Part shown: in pieces, positions 41,398-49,055 of the stretch
Numbering within the stretch: the stretch's first letter is position 1
How the letters are laid out: the number at the start of each line of letters is the position of its first letter
NCBI GenBank assembly: GCA_030749225.1
Contig: JASMKO010000053.1
Location: forward strand, 1 to 51,674
DNA length: 51,674 nucleotides
Direction of reading: 5' to 3'
DNA from: Verrucomicrobiota bacterium
GTDB taxonomy: Bacteria; Verrucomicrobiota; Verrucomicrobiia; Limisphaerales; UBA1096
The notes under the pieces: generated by a model
The model's database searches: none
What the model was told of the DNA's origin: nothing
Seen by the model: the letters and a program-made list of their open reading frames with translations, nothing else
Made by a program: the position numbers and the translations under genes

Positions 41398-42828
41398 TTA
41401 TTTGGGATCAAAGTCGGGGTTGCGTTCGGGCATCTGGACTTCGGCCTCGTTTCGCCACCGCTCAAGCATACGGCGAAGCTCCCGTGTTTTGTTGGGCATC
41501 CGGGTGGCTAAATTTTCCTTTTCCCCCAAGTCATCTTTCAGGTTGTACAACTCAGGTCGATTCTCCTCCAGTGACTCGATCAGTTTCCAGTTCCCTTTGC
41601 GGATTACGCTGCACGGCCTCGCTCCTCCGGGATGGTTTGCCCCGATGTAATTGGGATAATGCCAGTAGAGAGAACGGGGCTTGTGTGGGGCCTCCTGTTT
41701 CAGCAGAGGGACGAGGGACACCCCGTCGACGTGTTGTTGTGGGCGCTTCTGCAACCTGGTCATCGCCAGCAGGGTCGGATAGAAGTCGGGGCTGGTGACC
41801 GGCACTCGGCACTCAGTACCTGGTTTCACGATACCCGGCCATTTGACAATCAGCGGCACGCGTATCCCTCCCTCATAAAAACTGCCCTTGTTCCCTCGCA
41901 GGGGAAGATGCGAAGTGATCCTGCCGTGGCCGCCGTTGTCGGAGGTGAAAATGATGACCGTCTGCTCCGTCAACCCCAATGTATCCAGTCGCTTCATCAC
42001 CCGCCCCACGGATTGATCCACGCTTTCGATCATCGCGGCATAAGTTGCGTTGTGGTGCTGTTCCGTCTGGGACTTGCCCTTGTACTTGGCGATGAGTTCC
42101 TTCTTTGCCTGCAGGGGCGTGTGAACTGCGTAATGCGACAGGTACAGGAAAAAGGGGCGTGACTTGTTTTTTTTGATGAACGCCACTGCTTCATCGGTGA
42201 GCCGGTCGGTGAGGTATTCGCCCGGTTCCCCGTCTGGGAGCGTGTTCCAGCGCGTCACTGGATGTCGGGGCGTCATCCGCCATCGGCCGTTGTACGGGTA
42301 AAAGTAGTTTCCAGGATTACCCATGTTGTTCCCACCCACATTGAGGTCGAACCCCTGATGTTCGGGATAGAACGCACTGTCCCAACAAACATGCCATTTG
42401 CCCATGGACGCGGTGGCATAGCCGGCCTCTTTCAGGGATTCGGCGATCGTGACTTCCTCCAAAGGAAGATTCTTTTTATAGGTTGCCTCAATCATCGGAA
42501 GCGGCTCCTTGATTCGAGCTGCACCCTGGATGGGAATCGCGTGCGTGATGTGCAGGCGGCCGGGATATTTTCCGGTCAGGATGCTGGCCCGCGTCGGCGA
42601 ACAGACGCAACTCGCGGCATACGCATCCGTGAACCGCATGCCCTGTTTTGCCAACCGGTCTACGTTCGGGGTTTCGTAATACCGGCTCCCGTAACAGCCC
42701 AAGTCTGTCCAGCCCAGATCGTCTATGAGAATAAAGACAATGTTGAGACGTTCCGCCAACGGGCTGGTGATTCCCAGGAGAAATAGGAGACAGGGTAGCG
42801 CAAGCCGGCGGATCAGGAATGGGGTCAT
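41398..42828 (-). CDS. sulfatase 4 (arylsulfatase A-like)
   Basis: The start at 42828 (MTPFLIRRLALPC) leads into a signal peptide (cut near SPLA); a longer GTG start at 42852 is possible. The 476-residue protein has NIVFILIDDLGWTDLGCYGS, the formylglycine site CSPTRASILTGKYPGRL (Cys76), MGKWHV, FFLYLSHYAVHTPLQAKKE, VIIFTSDNGGHGR and YEGGIRVPLIVKWPG. It belongs to the arylsulfatase A-like group rather than to the iduronate-2 group of its neighbours. It is the first gene of the four-sulfatase minus-strand run. Confidence 0.94.
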   Translation of the reverse strand: MTPFLIRRLALPCLLFLLGITSPLAERLNIVFILIDDLGWTDLGCYGSRYYETPNVDRLAKQGMRFTDAYAASCVCSPTRASILTGKYPGRLHITHAIPIQGAARIKEPLPMIEATYKKNLPLEEVTIAESLKEAGYATASMGKWHVCWDSAFYPEHQGFDLNVGGNNMGNPGNYFYPYNGRWRMTPRHPVTRWNTLPDGEPGEYLTDRLTDEAVAFIKKNKSRPFFLYLSHYAVHTPLQAKKELIAKYKGKSQTEQHHNATYAAMIESVDQSVGRVMKRLDTLGLTEQTVIIFTSDNGGHGRITSHLPLRGNKGSFYEGGIRVPLIVKWPGIVKPGTECRVPVTSPDFYPTLLAMTRLQKRPQQHVDGVSLVPLLKQEAPHKPRSLYWHYPNYIGANHPGGARPCSVIRKGNWKLIESLEENRPELYNLKDDLGEKENLATRMPNKTRELRRMLERWRNEAEVQMPERNPDFDPK

Positions 42829-42981
42829 GCTGGGGCGGTTCACGAGGTTCACGTTGTGTTATGTGCCTGCCGGGATTGTGGGAGGCGATTGGGATTGAGT
42901 CAAAGAGGAATGGTTATGCCGCCTCCTTGGGAGCTGTGCGTAAGGGATCTGCTTGGTTAATCAGGGTTCCATTAAACGCTC

Positions 42982-42993
42982 GCTTGGCCAAGC
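42982..42993. repeat. iterated palindrome GCTTGGCCAAGC, copy 10 (intergenic)
   Basis: Exact copy in the 275-bp space between sulfatase 4 and the TIR gene, part of the larger CGCTTGGCCAAGCG. Otherwise this space shows no gene; the frame open through it into the TIR gene has no recognisable sequence. Confidence 0.9.
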
Positions 42994-43127
42994 GGCCAAG
43001 AACGTTCCGGGCCGATCCAGTGTTACCTGCAATCGCCGGTTTTACTGGGGGAATTCAGGTTCCGGATCACAAAAATTACATGACATCTTCTCAACCCTGG
43101 TTCACTGTTCCCTCCGTAACCAGCAGC

Positions 43128-45419
43128 ATGGGCGCGGAAGTATTTGTTAGTTACTCAAGTCTGGATCGGGATCGTGTGATTCCGGTGGTGGAATACTTGC
43201 GTAGTTCGGGGATTTCGGTCTGGGTGGATGAGGGCAATATCCATGCCGCCGACTTGTGGTCCGAGCAAATTGTCCAGGCGATAGCCGGCTGCCAGGTGAT
43301 GGTGGTGATGCTTTCCGGCAACTCGACGGATTCACACAATGTGGTCAAGGAGGCGATGCTCGCCTCGGAGCAAAAGAAGGCGCTGCTGCCGGTTTACCTA
43401 GAGCCCGCGGAAATTCCGGCCAAGTTGCAGTATCAGTTGGCCGGCATCCAGCACTTGGAATTGTACGGACAGGATGAACAACAGGTGCTGGAAGACCTGG
43501 CCAATAGTTTGGCCAATCGGGGAGTGAATCGGGAGGGTGAAGCCGTTGTACCACAACCCACAACTGTTAAACGCCATGAAAAGCCAAAACCGAAGTCTCC
43601 GAGCGATGGCCAATCCAAAAATTTAACCAAGCTGATTGCATGGGCGCTCGCAGCCAGCATCTTGTTATTACTTACTTTAGTTTACTTTAAATCGCCACCC
43701 TTGGCTGATGTAAACACTGATAATGTAGCTAAGTCTAATATTGGAAGGATTCATTTAAAAATACCCATATCAAAAGATTATCCATTTGTTAAGCCTACTG
43801 AGATGCCATTTGGTGTGCAGCGAAGAAGTTTAGCTATATCTAATGATGGAAAATATTTTGTTTATGTCTGTATGCATGAAAATGAAAGGTATTTATGTTT
43901 GAGAGATCTTGGTAGTGATTCTTCTGAACTTATGAAGGGCTCGCAGGGAGCTCTTCTTCCATTTTTTAGTCCAGATGCAAAATGGCTTGGTTTTGTTACT
44001 GAAGACAAGATAAAGAAAATCGAACTATCAAGTGGATTACTTAAGGTACTATGTGACGCAAACAATCCTTATGCAGGTGCGACTTGGTCTAGCGATGGGG
44101 CTATTTATTTTGGCGACTCAGAGGGAGGTGTTTTTTTGAAGGTGAATGAAAACGGAGGAAAGCCATCTTTATTTACAGACAAAATTTCAAGATTATTGGA
44201 ATTAAATAGTCCTTTTTTGGATTCTTCTGAATCAGGGATTTTGTTTCGTAGTCCCGGTATAAGAGTTTCAAGAGGGCCATCTTCAATTTTTTACTATAAT
44301 TTAAATTCAAGTAAAATAGTTCGATTAAAAGGGGGGCAAACTCCTGAAATTTATCGAAAAAAATATCTAGTTACTGCTGAAAATGGACAGTTGACAATGA
44401 ATGAATTTGATTTCGATTCTCTTCAACCGGTTGGTGATGCAATAAGTGTCTTAAATGAGGAGATTTTGTATGAAAAGTATTCGGCGCAATATTCATTATC
44501 TATGAATAATATTTTGGTTTTTTTGAAGGGTGAAAGTAGTCGAGAAACGCAACTTACTATTTTGGATCCGAAAAACAAACAGATAAAACCATTGGTTGAT
44601 CGCAAAGAAATTTATGGTCAATATGCAATTTCTCCGAATGGCGATAGGATTGCAATCGAGGTGCTGAATAACGATATTTCAGATATAATGATTTTAGATA
44701 TTAAAAGATCCCGGCTAAATTCATTCACTGAATCGCGACATAATTTCACTCCTTTCTGGAGTCAGGATGGTCAAAAAGTATATTACACTTCAAACAGAGA
44801 AGACCCTGCTATTGTCATGCTATATGAATATGATTTTACATCAAGGAAAGAACAGTTAATACCGGTTGAGGGAGAAGTTATGAATTGGTTCAACATATCT
44901 GATGTCTCAAATAATGGTAAACATTTATTATGCTTTGGGCACGAAGGAGGAAGATTAGGGGAACTTTATTTAATTAATCTTGAAGACAAAAAAAGAACAC
45001 AGTTAACCAACAATCAGCTAAATGAATGGGGTGCGGTTTTTTCAAATGATGAAAAATGGATTGCGTATACATCAGAGAAGGACATGGAAGGAAGTTATGC
45101 GATCTATCTAAACCGTTTTCCTGAAATGGATGAGGAAACTCGTATTTCAGCAGGTGGGGGTGAAGAACCGAAGTGGTTGCCGGATGGTTCCGGGGTGTAT
45201 TATCGAAATGGTGCACAGTGGATGAAGGTGTCGTTGAAACTTGATGGAGAGATGGAGATTAGAGAGCCGGAGTTGTTTTTCGAAGGGGACTACGTGAACG
45301 TTTGGGGGCCTTCGCACGATGTGTTTCCAGATGGCCGCATACTATTGCTAAAAGGCGAGGAATGGGTGCAGCCAACAGAGATTGATGTGATTATCAATGC
45401 TCTGGATGTGGGGCCTTAG
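43128..45419 (+). CDS. TIR-transmembrane-TolB-like beta-propeller protein
   Basis: 763 residues from the ATG at 43128 (MGAEVFVSYSSLDRDRV); an ATG at 43080 would add 16 residues. A TIR domain (about 1-125) shows FVSYSSLDRD, the BB-loop ISVWVDEGNI, SEQIVQAIAGCQVMVVMLS and LLPVYLEPAEIP. A conserved TIR Glu position is filled by Glu in VKEAML. A basic linker, one transmembrane helix (about 166-188) and a long C-terminal beta-propeller with PD40/TolB blades (PFFSPDAKWLGFVTED, ATWSSDGAIYFGD, YAISPNGDRIAIEV, FTPFWSQDGQKVYYTSNRE) follow. The propeller is probably outside and TIR inside. From about 43670 to 45130 the DNA is strongly AT-rich, unlike the TIR part and all neighbours. Role unknown; signalling or defence is possible. 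Confidence 0.85.
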   Translation: MGAEVFVSYSSLDRDRVIPVVEYLRSSGISVWVDEGNIHAADLWSEQIVQAIAGCQVMVVMLSGNSTDSHNVVKEAMLASEQKKALLPVYLEPAEIPAKLQYQLAGIQHLELYGQDEQQVLEDLANSLANRGVNREGEAVVPQPTTVKRHEKPKPKSPSDGQSKNLTKLIAWALAASILLLLTLVYFKSPPLADVNTDNVAKSNIGRIHLKIPISKDYPFVKPTEMPFGVQRRSLAISNDGKYFVYVCMHENERYLCLRDLGSDSSELMKGSQGALLPFFSPDAKWLGFVTEDKIKKIELSSGLLKVLCDANNPYAGATWSSDGAIYFGDSEGGVFLKVNENGGKPSLFTDKISRLLELNSPFLDSSESGILFRSPGIRVSRGPSSIFYYNLNSSKIVRLKGGQTPEIYRKKYLVTAENGQLTMNEFDFDSLQPVGDAISVLNEEILYEKYSAQYSLSMNNILVFLKGESSRETQLTILDPKNKQIKPLVDRKEIYGQYAISPNGDRIAIEVLNNDISDIMILDIKRSRLNSFTESRHNFTPFWSQDGQKVYYTSNREDPAIVMLYEYDFTSRKEQLIPVEGEVMNWFNISDVSNNGKHLLCFGHEGGRLGELYLINLEDKKRTQLTNNQLNEWGAVFSNDEKWIAYTSEKDMEGSYAIYLNRFPEMDEETRISAGGGEEPKWLPDGSGVYYRNGAQWMKVSLKLDGEMEIREPELFFEGDYVNVWGPSHDVFPDGRILLLKGEEWVQPTEIDVIINALDVGP

Positions 45420-45422
45420 GGA

Positions 45423-46592
45423 TTAGTCTTGTTTGAATCGTTTCAGGGCGTCCATGTTGACCTCGATCCCGAGTCCCGGTTTTTGAGGGATGGCCAGTTT
45501 GCCGTCGATCAATTGTAGGTCGTCCTGTACGAGTTCCTGGCGTAGCTTCGAGTCGGTGAGTTCCGCGGGGAGATATTCAAAATAAGGGCAATGCGGAGTA
45601 ACGGCTGCGAGATGGGCGCTGGCTGAGATGCTGATACCGGTTTTCCAGCAGTGTGGGATGATCTGCCGGTCTCGCTCGGCAGCCATGTCACACACTTTCA
45701 TGGCCTCGGTCAGGCCCCCGACTCGACCGACGTCAGGCTGAGCCACGTCCACTTTTCCGCGATCCATTAGGTCCTCGAATTCGTGGCGTGTTGTCTGCCA
45801 CTCGCCGGCGGCGATACGGATGCCGCTTTCGTCGTGCATGCGCGCGTAGCCTTCAAGGTCGTCCACCCACAGTGGGGTCTCAAGAAAGTAGACTTCGAAT
45901 TCCTCCCAGTCGCGGACGGTGGCGAGTGCCCGGTCGGCGCTGTCCCAGGCGTATTGGACGTCGACCATTAGTGTGAAATCGGGACCCACGGCGTTGCGGC
46001 AGGCGGCTAGGACTTCGGTGACTTTGTCGTCGTTCTCGTTCATGCCGGTATGGTTGTAGGGGCCGAACAGGGTGATCTCAAGTTTGGCTGCGCGAAACCC
46101 GATGGTACGGGCGCGCAACACCCATTCGACGAGGGAGTCGCGGTATTCCTCGAAGTTGTTGCCGTTGGGCTGAAGGGATGCGTAGGGTTGGATGGCTTCA
46201 CGCGGCGTACCGCCGAGCAGTTGCCAGGTGGGTTGGCCGGCGGCCTTGCCGCGGATGTCCCAAAGGGCCATGTCGATGGCGCCGATGGCGTTGATGACAG
46301 CTCCGCGTCGGCCGTTCATGCAGCTGCCGACGTAAAGTTTTTGCCAAAGAAGTTCGGTGTCCAGTGGGTTTTCGCCGATGAGCATTTCCCTGAGGCTCAG
46401 ACCCATGGAGTGGGTGCTGGGTGCCTCGATGCAGGCACGGGCGATCCATGGGTTAACGTCGCTTTCGCCCACGCCGGTGATGCCCTCGTCGGTGTGGACG
46501 AACACGACGATGTCGTCCTGTGCTGAGGAGGTGGCATCGGTTCGGACGTCGGGGACTAGCAGGACATGGCAGTCGATGTCAGTAATCTTCAT
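45423..46592 (-). CDS. mandelate racemase/muconate lactonizing enzyme family protein
   Basis: The start at 46592 (MKITDIDCHVLLVPDVRTD) is the standard family opening; an upstream ATG at 46628 adds an unconserved lead. The 389-residue protein has the enolase-superfamily N-cap (FVHTDEGITGVGESD, AIGAIDMALWDIRGKAAGQP) and barrel. The barrel shows KLE in place of the usual K-x-K, DVQYAWD, YFLETPLWVDD, RIAAGEWQTT, QPDVGRVGGLTEA and IPHCWKTGI. Metal ligands Asp/Glu/Glu and the catalytic His are present, but the second Lys of the K-x-K base is Glu, so racemisation is unlikely. An acid-sugar dehydratase is more probable. It ends 3 bp from the TIR gene and is divergent from the cytochrome-like gene. 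Confidence 0.92.
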   Translation of the reverse strand: MKITDIDCHVLLVPDVRTDATSSAQDDIVVFVHTDEGITGVGESDVNPWIARACIEAPSTHSMGLSLREMLIGENPLDTELLWQKLYVGSCMNGRRGAVINAIGAIDMALWDIRGKAAGQPTWQLLGGTPREAIQPYASLQPNGNNFEEYRDSLVEWVLRARTIGFRAAKLEITLFGPYNHTGMNENDDKVTEVLAACRNAVGPDFTLMVDVQYAWDSADRALATVRDWEEFEVYFLETPLWVDDLEGYARMHDESGIRIAAGEWQTTRHEFEDLMDRGKVDVAQPDVGRVGGLTEAMKVCDMAAERDRQIIPHCWKTGISISASAHLAAVTPHCPYFEYLPAELTDSKLRQELVQDDLQLIDGKLAIPQKPGLGIEVNMDALKRFKQD

Positions 46593-46682
46593 TTTTCGGC
46601 TTTGCCAGCGGTAGCATTCAACAGGCATGGATGCAACTGGACATTCGCGCTTGGCTGCGTTAATGAATTGGCTTCACTGGAA

Positions 46683-49046
46683 ATGCATTCGCCACGGGAC
46701 AGGATTGAGTTCATTGGCAAGTCGATGCTGTTGATTTTTATGCTGGGGGCTCCTAGGCAATCAAATGGCGCTGCGGAGCCGGTCAACCAACATAACGTGC
46801 TGCCCATTCTGCATTTGCGCTGTGCGGCGTGTCATGGTCGGCAGGAACAAAAAGCGGGTCTCGATTTGCGTACGGTTGAGTCGCTGCTGAAGGGAAGCAA
46901 GGATGGACCGGTTCTGAAATCGGGTGATCCAGATGCCAGCCTTCTGATTCAAAAAATTACCAAGGGTGAGATGCCGCCAAAGCGGGATCTGGTGAAAGCC
47001 AGTGTAAAGCCGGTGAGGGATGTGGAACTGGAAATCATTCGCGACTGGGTTGCTGCTGGAATGCCCTTGGCTGAATCCGAGCGACCGCGGGAGCCGCTGA
47101 TATCCGAGCAGGATCGTCAGTTCTGGTCGTTTCAATCTCCGAAACGTCCGGAGGTTCCCCTGCTTGGCCAAGCGGTTGCTGCTAATCCCATTGACTTGTT
47201 TGTGGGCAAGCGCTTGGCCAAGGCGGGATTGGAGTTGGCCGGGCAGGCGCCCAAGCGCGAGTTGGCAAGGCGGGTTTATTTTGACTTGACCGGATTGCCA
47301 CCGTTGCCCGGGGAGGTTGATGCGTTTGTTACGGATATGCGCCCGGATGCCTATGAGCAGTTGATCGATCGATTGCTGGCTTCGCCTACCTATGGTGAGC
47401 GCTGGGCACGATATTGGCTCGATCTAGCCGGCTACGCCGATTCGGAAGGAATACAGCACGCCGATACATTGCGACCTTGGGCGTATCGTTATCGTGATTA
47501 TGTAATTCGCTCGTTGAACTCCGACAAGCCGTATGACCTGTTTTTGTCGGAGCAAATTGCCGGCGATGAGCTGGCGAATTATGAGGATGCTGACGGGTTT
47601 AACGAAGAGCATTTCGACCGATTGGTGGCGACCGGGTTTTTGCGCATGGTCGAGGACGGGACGAATGCCAATATCACCAACTTCGTTCCAGATCGCCAGG
47701 ACAACATTGACAACGAGATGCGCGTGCTCGGCTCGTCCGTGTTTGGCTTGACCTTACATTGTGCCAAGTGCCATTCGCACAAGTTCGATCCTTTGTCGCA
47801 GGCGGACTACTTCAGGCTGCGGGCGATTTTTAAGGGAGCCTTCGATGAGCACGACTGGTTGAATCCAGCCAAGCGGCGGCTACCTTTCGGCCATCCGGAG
47901 GAGTTGAAACGTTGGCGTGAAAACAAGGCGAAAGTTGATGCCGAACTGGTGGCGATCAAGGCCAGTGAAGGACTGGACGAGGAAGCCAAAAAGAAGGCAC
48001 TTGAAGCGGCTGAAAAAAAACGGATTGAGCAACCGATGGTACGGGCGCTTTGGGATCGTGGCCAACCGTCGCCCACCTATCTTTTAAACCGCGGCGACTA
48101 TCTTCAGCCACGTGAGTTGATCGAGCCGGGTTTGCCGAGAGCGCTGGTTTCCCCCGGCGAAACGTTTCGACCAAAACCGCCATGGCAGGGGAGCGGCAAG
48201 ACTGGCCGCCGATTGGCTTTCGTCAAGTGGCTGACGAAAGGCGATCATCCGTTAACGGCCAGGGTGATGGTGAACCGGCTCTGGAAGCATCATTTTGGCC
48301 GTGGCCTGGTACGGACGTCGGGTGATTTTGGTCAGTCGGGGGAAAGACCAAGCCACCCGCAGTTGCTCGATTGGTTGGCAACAGAATTTGTTGAGGCCGA
48401 ATGGAGCATCAAACGGATGCACCGACTCATACTGACTTCCCGCACTTATCGACAAACGTCGCGGGTTTCGGCTGAACGGATGGAGTTGGATCCTCTAAAC
48501 AAACTGTGGTCGCGTATGCCGATCCTCCGTTTGCAGGGCGAGGTGTTGCGTGACTCGATGCTGGCATTGGCGGGGCGACTGCGTTGGGAGCAGTTCGGTC
48601 CGCCAGACCCGGTTGATGTTTCCGGTCAGGGGCTCGTGATGGCCAAGCCGAAAGACGGGACATGGCGGCGTAGTGTGTATTTACGCCAGCGGCGAACAGA
48701 GGTACCGACTCTGTTGGCCAGTTTTGATCTGCCGGTCATGAGTCCGAACTGTGTTGAACGGCCGGAATCGAACGTGGTCACCCAGGCGCTGCACCTGATG
48801 AACAACGAGTTGCTGCGTCGCTTGGCCAACGCGTTTGCAGAGCGGGTGAGCCACGAGAAGCCGGGTGGTATCGGAGGGAAAATAAGACATGCATTTCGAC
48901 TAGCGCTTGGCCGCGAAGCAAGCACGGAGGAGATCGACCTGGCCAAGCGCAGACTTAGCCCTCTGGTCGAGCGCGACAAAACCCAGGCGCTACGGGCGCT
49001 TTGTCATGCGCTGTTTAATGCTGCGGAGTTTGTATATTTGGACTAG
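46683..49046 (+). CDS. PSCyt1 / DUF1549 / DUF1553 protein
   Basis: The start at 46683 (MHSPRDRIEFIGKSMLLIF) was chosen because it gives a signal-peptide-like N-terminus; frames open further upstream overlap the enolase-family gene. The 787-residue protein begins with a planctomycete-type cytochrome c module with haem site CAACH and a downstream Met region (KGEMPPKRD). Then comes DUF1549 (RRVYFDLTGLPPLPGEVDAF, YGERWARYWLDLAGYADSEG, HCAKCHSHKFDP, which has a second CxxCH) and DUF1553 (LAFVKWLTKGDHPLTARVMVNRLWKHHFGRGLVRT). Such proteins are common in Planctomycetes and Verrucomicrobia and are always near DUF1501, as here. They are thought to act in the periplasm on polysaccharide or redox work, but no function is proven. 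Confidence 0.92.
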   Translation: MHSPRDRIEFIGKSMLLIFMLGAPRQSNGAAEPVNQHNVLPILHLRCAACHGRQEQKAGLDLRTVESLLKGSKDGPVLKSGDPDASLLIQKITKGEMPPKRDLVKASVKPVRDVELEIIRDWVAAGMPLAESERPREPLISEQDRQFWSFQSPKRPEVPLLGQAVAANPIDLFVGKRLAKAGLELAGQAPKRELARRVYFDLTGLPPLPGEVDAFVTDMRPDAYEQLIDRLLASPTYGERWARYWLDLAGYADSEGIQHADTLRPWAYRYRDYVIRSLNSDKPYDLFLSEQIAGDELANYEDADGFNEEHFDRLVATGFLRMVEDGTNANITNFVPDRQDNIDNEMRVLGSSVFGLTLHCAKCHSHKFDPLSQADYFRLRAIFKGAFDEHDWLNPAKRRLPFGHPEELKRWRENKAKVDAELVAIKASEGLDEEAKKKALEAAEKKRIEQPMVRALWDRGQPSPTYLLNRGDYLQPRELIEPGLPRALVSPGETFRPKPPWQGSGKTGRRLAFVKWLTKGDHPLTARVMVNRLWKHHFGRGLVRTSGDFGQSGERPSHPQLLDWLATEFVEAEWSIKRMHRLILTSRTYRQTSRVSAERMELDPLNKLWSRMPILRLQGEVLRDSMLALAGRLRWEQFGPPDPVDVSGQGLVMAKPKDGTWRRSVYLRQRRTEVPTLLASFDLPVMSPNCVERPESNVVTQALHLMNNELLRRLANAFAERVSHEKPGGIGGKIRHAFRLALGREASTEEIDLAKRRLSPLVERDKTQALRALCHALFNAAEFVYLD
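47162..47173. repeat. iterated palindrome GCTTGGCCAAGC, copy 11 (in DUF1553 gene)
   Basis: Exact copy read as LLGQAV. A near copy CGCTTGGCCAAGG follows about 45 bp later, read as RLAKAG. Confidence 0.9.
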
Positions 49047-49055
49047 CTTTTACTT

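Noticed and set aside
42819-43127. Upstream in-frame extension of the TIR gene
   Set aside because: About 100 residues without conserved pattern, overlapping the start of sulfatase 4 and containing the palindrome. The TIR fold begins at MGAEVFVSYSS, so the shorter start is better.
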